DNA of 64,000 nt. Origin: an uncultured Allomuricauda sp. GTDB taxonomy: Bacteria > Bacteroidota > Bacteroidia > Flavobacteriales > Flavobacteriaceae. The notes beneath the pieces are model-generated. The model saw only the letters and a program-made list of their open reading frames with translations. It was not told the DNA's origin and did not search any database. Made by a program: the position numbers and the translations under genes. The stretch's first letter is position 1; the number at the start of each line of letters is the position of its first letter. The stretch lies in the NCBI RefSeq assembly GCF_947501165.1, contig NZ_CANMUU010000001.1, forward strand, positions 992,001 to 1,056,000. The letters run 5' to 3'. Positions 7,687-16,141 of the stretch are shown here, piece by piece.

Positions 7687-8706
7687 CTAGAGAGAAGATT
7701 TAAACTGATCTAGGAAGCGTATATCGTTTTCGCTCAATAGTCGGATATCAGGAATTTGATGCAGCAGCAATGCAATTCTGTCAATGCCCATTCCAAAGGC
7801 AAAACCAGAATAAACTTCAGGGTCAATACCACAGTTCTGCAATACATTTGGATCCACCATGCCACATCCCATAATTTCCAGCCAACCTGTCCCTTTGGTC
7901 ATCTTATAGTCCGTCTCTGTTTCCAACCCCCAATATACATCTACTTCGGCACTGGGCTCGGTAAAAGGGAAATAGGAAGGCCTCAGCCTTATTTTTGACT
8001 TTCCAAACATTTCTGAAGTGAAATATTGCAAAGTCTGTTTCAAATCTGCAAAAGACACATCTTTGTCCACATAAAGTCCCTCAACCTGATGGAAGAAACA
8101 ATGGGACCTTGCCGAAATAGCCTCATTTCTATACACACGTCCAGGGGATATGGTACGAATGGGGGGCTGGTTGTTCTCCATATATCTCACCTGCACCGAT
8201 GAGGTGTGGGTACGAAGCAAAATATCTGGGTCGGTTTGGATAAAGAAGGTATCCTGCATGTCTCGTGCAGGGTGATATTCCGGAAGATTTAGCGCAGTAA
8301 AGTTATGCCAATCATCTTCAATTTCAGGACCCTCAGAAACATTGAACCCAATTCGTGAAAAAATATCGATGATTCTGTTTTTTACAATTGAAATAGGGTG
8401 TCTTGCCCCAATTTCTATGGGTTCACCGGGACGTGTAAGATCTCCGTACTTTCCTTGCGCTTCCGTTTGCGCTTCAAGAGCCTGTTTTAAGGTGTTTACC
8501 TTCTCGTTTGCAGAGGTTTTTAATTGATTGATAACTTGGCCAAACTCTTTCTTTTGCCCGTTAGGAACATTTTTGAATTCAGCAAAGAAGGAGTTTAAAA
8601 GCCCTTTTTTTCCTAAATACTTAATTCGGAATGCCTCTATTTCGTCTTTGGAGGTGGATGAAAAAGCTTCAACCTCAACAAGGTGTTGTTTAAGAGTTTC
8701 AATCAT
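7687..8706 (-). CDS. pheS: Phenylalanine--tRNA ligase subunit alpha
   Basis: 339 residues from ATG 8706, the normal length. The N-terminal coiled coil (residues 1-90) binds tRNA. The class II catalytic core has motif 2 'YRNEAISARSHCFFHQVEGL' and motif 3 'GFAFGMGIDRIALLLH'. It charges tRNA-Phe together with PheT, which is not in the window; unlinked pheS and pheT are usual in Bacteroidota. The open frame extends 28 codons upstream, but the promoter box at 8729-8736 and the known N-terminus 'MIETLKQHL' fix the start. It has its own terminator. Confidence 0.97.
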   Translation of the reverse strand: MIETLKQHLVEVEAFSSTSKDEIEAFRIKYLGKKGLLNSFFAEFKNVPNGQKKEFGQVINQLKTSANEKVNTLKQALEAQTEAQGKYGDLTRPGEPIEIGARHPISIVKNRIIDIFSRIGFNVSEGPEIEDDWHNFTALNLPEYHPARDMQDTFFIQTDPDILLRTHTSSVQVRYMENNQPPIRTISPGRVYRNEAISARSHCFFHQVEGLYVDKDVSFADLKQTLQYFTSEMFGKSKIRLRPSYFPFTEPSAEVDVYWGLETETDYKMTKGTGWLEIMGCGMVDPNVLQNCGIDPEVYSGFAFGMGIDRIALLLHQIPDIRLLSENDIRFLDQFKSSL

Positions 8707-8728
8707 TGGTGATTGGTTTGTCAGCCGA

Positions 8729-8736
8729 CAAAGGTA
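8729..8736 (-). promoter_or_regulatory. -7 promoter element TACCTTTG for pheS
   Basis: Exact TAnnTTTG match on the minus strand, 22 bases before the ATG at 8706. No clear -33 element. Confidence 0.45.
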
Positions 8737-8951
8737 GCAAATTGTCCCTGAAAACATAGTGGATAAGGTAGTGAACTGATATGCCTCCAAAGAAATCCTG
8801 AAGCCAATGTGTGTCTATGCTGAAGTAGATTTGCTTTGGGTCTGTGTTTATAAAGAATATGGCAACTCAGATAATAAGAAAAAACCATTACCCATAGATT
8901 ACAACGGAATTTGGCCTTAAATACAAAAGGGATTGTAGTTAGAAAAATGGT

Positions 8952-10811
8952 TTATGGATACTTATCTTCTACGTGTTCTTTAACCCATTCCATACAACTA
9001 TTAAAGTGGGCAAATACATGTTCTGTAGGAATAAGGTCGGGGATAATATCGATTCGTTCCATCATATATCTGGGCTGATCTAGAATTTCAACGAACAATA
9101 CATCCATGTTTTTGTTAAGAAGATCATGCAGCACATCTTCCATGGCATAAAGCCCGGTCTGATCCATATATTGCATGCGTCCCATCCTTATAATCACTGT
9201 TGAAGCTGTATCTGGAATCTGTTCGGCTAGTTGATGGAAATCGCTGGTAGATCCAAAAAAAAGAGGCCCGTTCAAATGCTTGATGAATACTTCTTCTGCC
9301 AAGTTCTTTGGAAAATTCTTTTCATCGGCCCAAGCTTTCTCTTCAATAAGTGGGAAGACGTCGGATTTTTTAGCAGTAAGGTCTCCCATTTTTTTCATGA
9401 ACATGAGGGAGGCAAAAACCAATCCTATTCCAACTGCGTACACCAAATTCCATACAGAAGAGAGTACCATTACGGTGAGCATAATAATTACCTCCGAACT
9501 TAATTTGAGGGGGCCAAGGTGAATATCTTTTGGTAAGTAAGGAATAGCCTTCAGTCCCTTATAATCCATAACTCCAATACCGACCGTCACCAATATGCCG
9601 GCCAATACAGCGGCTGGAATTTGTGAGGCTACCGGTCCCAGAGCCAAGAGAATTATCAGCAGTAATACCCCGGCAATCATTCCAGACAGTTTGGTTTTTC
9701 CTCCAGAATTGATATTGACCACCGTACGGATTGTGGCCCCAGCACCAGGAATACCCCCAAAAACGGACGCAATACTGTTTCCTATTCCTTGCCCCACCAA
9801 TTCTTTATTTGGCTTATGTTTGGTCTGAGTCATGTTATCAGCAACCACCGATGTGAGCAGAGAATCTATTGCACCTAGTAGCGCAAGTGTTAGGGCAGTA
9901 AAAATGTGAGGAGAAATGGAACCCAATGAAAATTTGCTGAAGATTTCTAAATTTGGCAAGGGCAGTCCGCTAGGTATTTTTTCAATAGGCCTATAGTCTA
10001 ACCCAACACCATATGCAATTCCAGAAACCACGACCAAGGCCACCAAGGTGCTTGGTATGGCTTTGGTAATTCTTTTAAATCCAAAAATAATGAGAATGGT
10101 GGCTATTGAGAGGGCCAATTCCAACCAATTAATATTGCCCAAAGCCCTAGGCAAAACTTTAAAGGTTCCCAAGACACCTGATGCATCTTTTGCCGCAAGG
10201 GTCTTGGCTTCTTTCTCCATATCTGCCTGGGTAATTTTGTTGGCGCGTTTTATGGTTTCTTCAAAATCCTCAAGAACCAAGATTCCCTCACCAGCCTCTT
10301 CCTTTAGAATGTTTTCTAGAATTTCTTCCTCTGCTTCCGCCATGTGTTGAGCAACAAATTCACGGTCCTCTTTTGGATAATAACCTACTGCCGGAAGAAT
10401 TTGTGTTACCAAAATAATGACCCCTATTGCGGTCATAAAACCTGAAACCACGGGATAAGGAATGTATTTAATGTATTTGCCCAAACCAATTAGGCCCAAA
10501 CCAATCTGCATGATTCCAGCCAAAAGAAAGATGGTAAGTATGGCAGGAAGAGCTTTTTCAACATCTCCATCGTTGACAGCAATAATACTGGCAATAACCA
10601 CCATGCTAACGGCTGTCATAGGAGCAGTGGGCCCAGAAATTTGGGTGTTGGTACCTCCAAAGAGTGCAGCAAAAAAACTGATGAAAATTGCGCCATAAAG
10701 ACCTGCGCTAGGTCCCAAACCCGAACTTACACCAAAGGCAAGGGCCAACGGTAGAGCTACTATGCCAGCGGTTACTCCACCAAATAAATCACCCCTGAAA
10801 TGTTTAAACAT
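8952..10811 (-). CDS. SulP-family anion transporter with STAS domain
   Basis: 619 residues. The membrane core has SulP hallmarks: 'GIVALPLALAFGVSSGLGPS', 'FFAALFGGTNTQISGPTAPM' and 'VFGGIPGAGATIRTVVNI'. A C-terminal STAS domain (about residues 500-610) contains 'RMGRMQYMDQTGLYAMEDVL'. An unusual acidic loop of about 70 residues ('AEAEEEILENILKEEAGEGI') interrupts the core after the third or fourth helix. SulP proteins carry sulfate, bicarbonate or other anions. Position just downstream of a carbonic anhydrase and another SulP suggests bicarbonate (inference). A hairpin at 10866-10898 separates it from carbonic anhydrase. Confidence 0.9.
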   Translation of the reverse strand: MFKHFRGDLFGGVTAGIVALPLALAFGVSSGLGPSAGLYGAIFISFFAALFGGTNTQISGPTAPMTAVSMVVIASIIAVNDGDVEKALPAILTIFLLAGIMQIGLGLIGLGKYIKYIPYPVVSGFMTAIGVIILVTQILPAVGYYPKEDREFVAQHMAEAEEEILENILKEEAGEGILVLEDFEETIKRANKITQADMEKEAKTLAAKDASGVLGTFKVLPRALGNINWLELALSIATILIIFGFKRITKAIPSTLVALVVVSGIAYGVGLDYRPIEKIPSGLPLPNLEIFSKFSLGSISPHIFTALTLALLGAIDSLLTSVVADNMTQTKHKPNKELVGQGIGNSIASVFGGIPGAGATIRTVVNINSGGKTKLSGMIAGVLLLIILLALGPVASQIPAAVLAGILVTVGIGVMDYKGLKAIPYLPKDIHLGPLKLSSEVIIMLTVMVLSSVWNLVYAVGIGLVFASLMFMKKMGDLTAKKSDVFPLIEEKAWADEKNFPKNLAEEVFIKHLNGPLFFGSTSDFHQLAEQIPDTASTVIIRMGRMQYMDQTGLYAMEDVLHDLLNKNMDVLFVEILDQPRYMMERIDIIPDLIPTEHVFAHFNSCMEWVKEHVEDKYP

Positions 10812-10865
10812 ATGCAGTTGTTGGGTTTATTGCAATACCGCCAAGATAGTGAATTTGAGACACTT

Positions 10866-10898
10866 AAAAAGGCCAACGAAAGTATAATCATTGGCCTT
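10866..10898 (-). terminator. Terminator-like hairpin after carbonic anhydrase
   Basis: Perfect 8-bp stem (AAGGCCAA 10869-10876 with TTGGCCTT 10891-10898), 14-base loop, and five T downstream on the minus strand. It lies 30 bases after the carbonic anhydrase stop and could give partial read-through into the SulP gene at 10811. Confidence 0.6.
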
Positions 10899-10927
10899 GA
10901 TAGAATTGAAATTCTAAAAAAAACTAG

Positions 10928-11554
10928 TTAAAAATAATGCACCTGTCCATCGGCTATGTCGTACATACCCCCCACAATAAGAATCTCCCCATTATCTTCC
11001 ATGTCCTTTAAGACCATGCTTTTCTTTCTGATGTTTTCTATGGTCAAATGAACGTTCTTTTCGGCAACCGCATTTACAAAATCAATGTTTTTGGAATTGC
11101 GCTGCGATTCATCAGAAGGTTCTGCAACAGCTGCAACGGCAGGTCTTATTTTGCTCAATAGTTCAGTAAGGTTTCCCATTTTTGCGTCATCACAAGCGCC
11201 TTTTACGGCTCCACAGCTAGTATGCCCTAGAACCACAATAATTTTTGTTCCTGCCAGTTTACAGGCAAACTCCATACTTCCCAGAATATCTTCATTCACT
11301 ATATTACCAGCTACTCTGGCACTGAATATATCCCCCACCCCTTGGTCAAAAATGAGCTCTGCGGATACCCTGGAGTCAATACAACCCAAAATGGTGGCAA
11401 AGGGATATTGACCTGATGTGGTTTCCTTTACCTGTTGGAGCAAATCTCTATTTGCTTGTTTTTTTTCAACGAAACGCTTATTCCCTTCTTTTAGAAGTTC
11501 CCATGCTGCATTTGGAGTGAGTGCTGCTTGTGTTTCTTTAGTCTGTGTTATCAT
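10928..11554 (-). CDS. Beta-class carbonic anhydrase
   Basis: 208 residues. All zinc ligands and the Asp-Arg dyad are present: Cys58, Asp60 and Arg62 in 'ILGCIDSRVSAELIFDQG', and His111 and Cys114 in 'GHTSCGAVKGA'. It interconverts CO2 and bicarbonate. No signal peptide is seen, so it is cytoplasmic. Its start overlaps the end of the upstream SulP gene by 17 bases, which implies translational coupling and functional pairing with an anion transporter. Confidence 0.96.
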   Translation of the reverse strand: MITQTKETQAALTPNAAWELLKEGNKRFVEKKQANRDLLQQVKETTSGQYPFATILGCIDSRVSAELIFDQGVGDIFSARVAGNIVNEDILGSMEFACKLAGTKIIVVLGHTSCGAVKGACDDAKMGNLTELLSKIRPAVAAVAEPSDESQRNSKNIDFVNAVAEKNVHLTIENIRKKSMVLKDMEDNGEILIVGGMYDIADGQVHYF

Positions 11555-13157
11555 CGCTTGGAAGATTTTGATTTTTATCTAATTTAAAAAATTGAATATA
11601 GCTATCTGGGTTTTCAACCACTCCACGTTCGGAAATTAATTTAATAACAATATTCTTATTGGCTGCTTTTTCGGAGAAATCTTCAAGAATCTCTATAATA
11701 TCATTATCCAAATATCTTGTATTTCGAACATCCAACTCAAGCTGAGAATTTTCTGGAAGACTGTCCAGCTCTTTTAAAATAGCACCTTTGTTGAAAAAAG
11801 TAACTTCTTCTGCCAAGGTCATCTTTATCTTGTGAACACCATTGCTTTTATCTTCTATATGCAAGAAGTGTGAATTTTGGTAGCTTTTAATAAGAATAAC
11901 CACGATTCCCACACCCAAGCCAAGACCTATTCCGACCAATAAATCCGTAAAGACAATTCCCAATACGGTGACGATAAATGGGACAAATTGTTTCCACCCC
12001 AAAGTATACATGGTTTTAAAAAGCTTGGGCTTTGCCAGCTTATATCCTACAATAAACAATATGGCCGCTAGCACCGAAAGAGGAATCATATTCAGCAATC
12101 TTGGTATTAGAATTACTGAAATAAGTAAGAAGAAACCATGAATTATAGCCGATGCCTTTGTTCTACCTCCAGATTGAATATTTGCGGAACTTCTAACAAT
12201 AACTTGGGTTACTGGAAGACCCCCTACCAAACCGGACACTGTGTTCCCAATACCTTGGGCAAAAAGCTCTTTATTGGTTGGAGTAGTTCTTTTATAGGGA
12301 TCTAGTTTATCCGTTGCCTCAACACACAACAAGGTTTCCAAACTGGCAACCAAGGCTATGGTAAATGCGGTAATCCATATCTGTGGGTTTCCTATAACCG
12401 AGAAATTGGGAAAACTAAGCAAGGTTCCCATAGTTTCAACACTTTCAGGAACTGGTACTTTTACTAAATGCTCTGCCGAAATACCCCATGTCTCATTTCC
12501 CTGTGTGAGAAGAAAGTAAATTATGCCCAAAACTACAGCAACCAAAGGCCCTTGGATTAGTTTAAAGATTTTTCCTTTTTCGGAAAGCACATTGTTCCAG
12601 AGAACCAAGATGGCCATGGCCACAATAGCAATTATGGTTGCTCCATTATTGAAATTACCACTTATGATTCCGCTGATGGTATTAAAAATCTCTGTAAAGG
12701 TATTTTCTCCGTCTATTTGGAAAAAGGCAAAGTCGCCTTCGGGGTCTTTATCATAACCAAAAAAGTAAGGGATTTGCTTTAGGATAATTATGATTCCAAT
12801 TCCAGTAAGCATTCCCTTAATTACAGAAGATGGGAAATAGTAGGCGATAACCCCTGCTTTTAGAATACTGAACAAAATTTGAATAAGGCCACCCAATACA
12901 ACAGCCACCAAAAAGTTTTCAAAACCTCCCAAAGTGCCTATAGCAGTGAGAACAATTGCTGCAAGTCCAGCTGCTGGGCCACTGACCCCGATATGGGAAC
13001 CACTCAGGGAACCTACAATGATTCCACCAACGATTCCTGCAATAAGACCAGAAAATAATGGGGCACCACTGGCAAGGGCTATTCCCAAACATAAGGGTAA
13101 TGCAACAAAAAATACTACTATACTTGCCGGCAAGTCATTCTTAATATACTTGAACAT
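11538..13157 (-). CDS. SulP-family transporter coupled to carbonic anhydrase (likely bicarbonate)
   Basis: 539 residues with a SulP membrane core ('FFVALPLCLGIALASGAPLF', 'SGSHIGVSGPAAGLAAIVLT', 'GLVGGLPVTQVIVRSSANIQ') and a weak C-terminal STAS-like region (residues 430-525, 'ELDVRNTRYLDNDIIEILED'). It starts at ATG 13157 and overlaps the carbonic anhydrase start by 17 bases. SulP-carbonic anhydrase pairs are known as bicarbonate uptake units, so that role is likely here, though sulfate cannot be excluded. A stable hairpin lies about 20 bases upstream at 13177-13201. Confidence 0.9.
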   Translation of the reverse strand: MFKYIKNDLPASIVVFFVALPLCLGIALASGAPLFSGLIAGIVGGIIVGSLSGSHIGVSGPAAGLAAIVLTAIGTLGGFENFLVAVVLGGLIQILFSILKAGVIAYYFPSSVIKGMLTGIGIIIILKQIPYFFGYDKDPEGDFAFFQIDGENTFTEIFNTISGIISGNFNNGATIIAIVAMAILVLWNNVLSEKGKIFKLIQGPLVAVVLGIIYFLLTQGNETWGISAEHLVKVPVPESVETMGTLLSFPNFSVIGNPQIWITAFTIALVASLETLLCVEATDKLDPYKRTTPTNKELFAQGIGNTVSGLVGGLPVTQVIVRSSANIQSGGRTKASAIIHGFFLLISVILIPRLLNMIPLSVLAAILFIVGYKLAKPKLFKTMYTLGWKQFVPFIVTVLGIVFTDLLVGIGLGLGVGIVVILIKSYQNSHFLHIEDKSNGVHKIKMTLAEEVTFFNKGAILKELDSLPENSQLELDVRNTRYLDNDIIEILEDFSEKAANKNIVIKLISERGVVENPDSYIQFFKLDKNQNLPSDDNTD

Positions 13158-13176
13158 AATGTGATTAGGTTTTATA

Positions 13177-13201
13177 CTCCGAAAGATATTATTCTTCGGA
13201 G
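13177..13201 (-). promoter_or_regulatory. Hairpin in leader of the SulP-carbonic anhydrase pair
   Basis: CTCCGAA...TTCGGAG with 7 perfect pairs extended by a further two after a one-base bulge. No T-tract follows on the minus strand, so it is more likely a leader structure than a terminator. Confidence 0.3.
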
Positions 13202-13238
13202 GGAATGATAGAATTAGCTAAAAAAGAAAGTTGCTCAT

Positions 13239-13541
13239 TTAGATTGCCCTAGGTGGCGGAAGGAGTATATCAAGGACAAAATCAGAATTGTGAGTAACAT
13301 ACACTAAATGGATACACTCTTGGGCCTGGGTTAAATCAGACTGGGTAAATTGAAAATTGTTTAAGAATAAATCCTTTTCGTCAAATTTTTTTTCAGATTC
13401 TTTTTCACCTTGTTTTTCTTCTTCATTGGAGTCCGTAAGAAGCACTATATCAATATTTTCACCAATAAGTGAGAGTAATGAAGGGGTCAATATGGAGGAC
13501 ACCAGAAATATAGCTATTAAAGGAAAAGCAATTTTCTTCAA
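13239..13541 (-). CDS. Small membrane-anchored or secreted protein, unknown function
   Basis: 100 residues. An N-terminal hydrophobic segment (residues 4-26) acts as signal peptide or anchor. A highly charged Glu/Lys linker (residues 38-56) and a short C-terminal domain ending 'LDILLPPPRAI' follow. I recognise no family. It precedes the SulP-carbonic anhydrase pair on the same strand with an 81-base gap. Confidence 0.6.
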   Translation of the reverse strand: MKKIAFPLIAIFLVSSILTPSLLSLIGENIDIVLLTDSNEEEKQGEKESEKKFDEKDLFLNNFQFTQSDLTQAQECIHLVYVTHNSDFVLDILLPPPRAI

Positions 13542-13558
13542 GCAAGGTGGTTTTAAAC

Positions 13559-13585
13559 AAAAATAATAGTAAAGCTATTGTTTTT
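13559..13585 (-). terminator. Possible terminator of the bat operon
   Basis: AATAG/CTATT stem (13565-13569 with 13575-13579) extended by A/T pairs after one mismatch, then T-rich sequence on the minus strand. It lies 14 bases after the batE stop. Weak, all-AT stem. Confidence 0.4.
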
Positions 13586-13598
13586 CGTTAAATTTTGT

Positions 13599-14363
13599 TT
13601 AAAAATCTTTCAAAAGCTTGACATTTTCATTTTGGATCCAACCGGTTTGACCATCAGCTATTTTTATTTTCTGCCAATCCTTCAAACCATCGAGCACATT
13701 TACTTTGGTCCCCTCATGAAGAATAAATACAGTCTCACTGTTCTTGTTGGGTTCCGAAGTGATTTTTACTTCCTTGGCAAAGACAATTGCAGGATTGTTT
13801 GATTTGTATTCCTGGTATTGGAGATAAGCAAGCAAAACTGTAAGCAGCCCCAGAACTAAAGAAAAGATACTTGTTATAAAGGCAATTCTTTTTTGGGAGG
13901 CACTACGAAGAAAATAGTATGCTAAGTAACCAAGAACAAACAACATGATTAGTACAACGGAAAGATAGGCCCATCCATCAAAAGAGAATAAGTTCACCAC
14001 TGAAGAATATGCTTTTCCAATTTCGGTTTGTGGCATTTCCTCTACAGCGTCCAGCCTCATGTTTTGGGCGTACTTTAAGTTATTTTTTACTTCTCCATCA
14101 TCCGGATTTAGGAGCAGGGCTTTTTCATAATAATAAATACTTGGACCAATATGATTCAGCTTGTAATGACAGTTGGCCAAATTAAAGTACAACTCTGCCG
14201 AGTGCTTGCCATTATCCAGAATCTGCTCATAGTTTTCAATGGCTTTGGTATAATCTCCCTTATTGTAGTGTTCTGTAGCTTGAGTAAACAACTGGCTGTT
14301 TTGGGAATTTCCCAAAGCAAAAACCAAAAGTGCTATGCACAAAACAAAAATCCGTTGCATCAT
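13599..14363 (-). CDS. batE: BatE: TPR and SH3 domain aerotolerance protein
   Basis: 254 residues: signal peptide (1-20), two or three TPR repeats (residues 24-95, 'AELYFNLANCHYKLNHIGPS'), two membrane segments (about 125-190), and a C-terminal bacterial SH3 domain ('GTKVNVLDGLKDWQKIKIAD'). Last gene of the bat operon. It overlaps batD by 4 bases (ATGA). Bat proteins form an envelope complex first linked to aerotolerance in Bacteroides; biochemical role is still unsettled. Confidence 0.9.
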   Translation of the reverse strand: MMQRIFVLCIALLVFALGNSQNSQLFTQATEHYNKGDYTKAIENYEQILDNGKHSAELYFNLANCHYKLNHIGPSIYYYEKALLLNPDDGEVKNNLKYAQNMRLDAVEEMPQTEIGKAYSSVVNLFSFDGWAYLSVVLIMLFVLGYLAYYFLRSASQKRIAFITSIFSLVLGLLTVLLAYLQYQEYKSNNPAIVFAKEVKITSEPNKNSETVFILHEGTKVNVLDGLKDWQKIKIADGQTGWIQNENVKLLKDF

Positions 14364-16141
14364 AGTTGTTTGTCCAGTTTTGAAATTACCTCACTTGCCT
14401 TTTCATAGTCCTGTTGCATCTGAACATCCGAAAAAGGACTGTAACGGGCCATCTCACAATTGGTCAATAGACTTATAAAACCCGCTATATCAGAGTAATC
14501 AACCTTTTTCTCATCAAGAACAGAGGAGATTTTTTCTTTGCTGAATTCTGAAGTTTCTATTTTCAATTTGGCTTTTAGATAGTTGTGCAGTCCCTTTTCC
14601 AGTGCTACATAAAAAGCTTCTTTGTTGCCTAGTTCTTTTTTGGCAGTAGAAAGGTATTTTTTAGCTAATCGATTTGCTCTTTTTATTTTATTACCTTCAA
14701 TATCACTTGCAATAGCTTCCCTTTTCTTAAAGGAGAATACAGCAATCGGAATTAGAAGAATAGGGGCTAAAAGTAGAATATAAAAAGTGTTTGACCCGAA
14801 AAAATAGTTTGTTCCAATTCTGCTAAGATTGGGTCTTAGTTTTATAAAGTGAAATTGCTTGCCAGTGGGCACTACCAGCTGCTTGTTTATATTTGGAGCA
14901 ACCGCACTGGCAGCATTATTGCCTGTAGGACCTTCCAAAACTTCAATATTGATTTCTTCGGAGTTCAATGTGACATAATTTGCTGTCTTTGGATTGAAGT
15001 AACTGAAAGAAATACTGGGTATTGGGTATTTTCCTCTAAAAGAAGGGACCACGGTATAGTTGTTGGCCACTTTTCCCTCCATACCCGAAAGGTTCGTACG
15101 TACGCTTTCCTTGTACTCCGGTTCGTAAACTTCAAGAGAGCTTGGTAATTCGGGTTCTGGTAGTTGGAACAACTTCAAATTTCCTTTTCCTGAAATTTCA
15201 ACTTTAGCTTGAAGCGATTCGGATGCATTCAACTTTTTCTTACTGGAAGTTACCTGAAATTTAAAATCGCCCACGGCACCTCCAAAATTTGCAGGTTTTC
15301 CTGCTTCGGGAAGAGGTTTTACAGAAAGAGTTCTTCTTCCCGCAGAGACTGTTTTACTGGTCTGTGTATAAATGCGCCCTCCAAAAAAATCTCTACGGTT
15401 TGTGGGAACATCAACAAAAATTTCAAGGGACAAAGGCTCAATATCCAACTTCCCGGATTTTTGTGGATATAGTACTACTCTTTTCAGTACTACGTACCGG
15501 TAGGGTTTTCCCTTATAACTTCCATTTTGGGCCGTATGTTTGGTGACAGGGATGTCTTGGCTCCAAAAATCGTTGTATTTAGGACTATCCAGCGAGCGAT
15601 AGTTTGTGACATTAATGTTTGGGCTCACATAGAGTTTGTAGATAACCGTCACTGCCTCATTTAGGTAGGGATTGCCCTTGGAAACCTCTGCAACCAAATG
15701 CAGACTTTCATCCGCTACATCATCTACTGTTTTTTGGTCGCTCGGTTTGTCTACCGCAGCGGTAACCTCTACGGTTTTGGGAAGGGTTTTATAGGTATCT
15801 CCTGCGATTTCAATGGTGGCTTGCTTGATGGTAAATCTGCCGCGAGCTGTTGGCACCAATATATAGGAATATGTTTTGGAGAAAGTGCGTTTCCCATTGA
15901 TCCATGAAGAACTTATGGATTGTGAAGGTCCCATTACAACCTTAAATCCCTCAAAAGATGGAGGGTTGAAATTGTCCCCATCCTTGTTCATAGTAAATTC
16001 AGCTCGTAGACGTTCGTTTATCCCTAGTTTTTCTTTGCTCAGTTTGAGCTCAAAGGAAACTTCTTCTTGTGCACTTATCTGGGTTGACCCCAAAAGGGTA
16101 GTGCACAGAATTATAGTTAAATAAACACCCCGCTTCAACAT
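14360..16141 (-). CDS. batD: BatD: periplasmic/membrane aerotolerance protein
   Basis: 593 residues from ATG 16141 (TGATG overlap with the batC stop). It has a signal peptide, a long extracytoplasmic region of beta-sandwich repeats typical of BatD ('LKLSKEKLGINERLRAEFTM', 'PRNxFGG-type' loop near residue 270), a single membrane helix near residue 455 and a cytoplasmic helical tail. Family length and order in the operon match. It is thought to scaffold the BatA/BatB VWA proteins at the membrane. Confidence 0.93.
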   Translation of the reverse strand: MLKRGVYLTIILCTTLLGSTQISAQEEVSFELKLSKEKLGINERLRAEFTMNKDGDNFNPPSFEGFKVVMGPSQSISSSWINGKRTFSKTYSYILVPTARGRFTIKQATIEIAGDTYKTLPKTVEVTAAVDKPSDQKTVDDVADESLHLVAEVSKGNPYLNEAVTVIYKLYVSPNINVTNYRSLDSPKYNDFWSQDIPVTKHTAQNGSYKGKPYRYVVLKRVVLYPQKSGKLDIEPLSLEIFVDVPTNRRDFFGGRIYTQTSKTVSAGRRTLSVKPLPEAGKPANFGGAVGDFKFQVTSSKKKLNASESLQAKVEISGKGNLKLFQLPEPELPSSLEVYEPEYKESVRTNLSGMEGKVANNYTVVPSFRGKYPIPSISFSYFNPKTANYVTLNSEEINIEVLEGPTGNNAASAVAPNINKQLVVPTGKQFHFIKLRPNLSRIGTNYFFGSNTFYILLLAPILLIPIAVFSFKKREAIASDIEGNKIKRANRLAKKYLSTAKKELGNKEAFYVALEKGLHNYLKAKLKIETSEFSKEKISSVLDEKKVDYSDIAGFISLLTNCEMARYSPFSDVQMQQDYEKASEVISKLDKQL

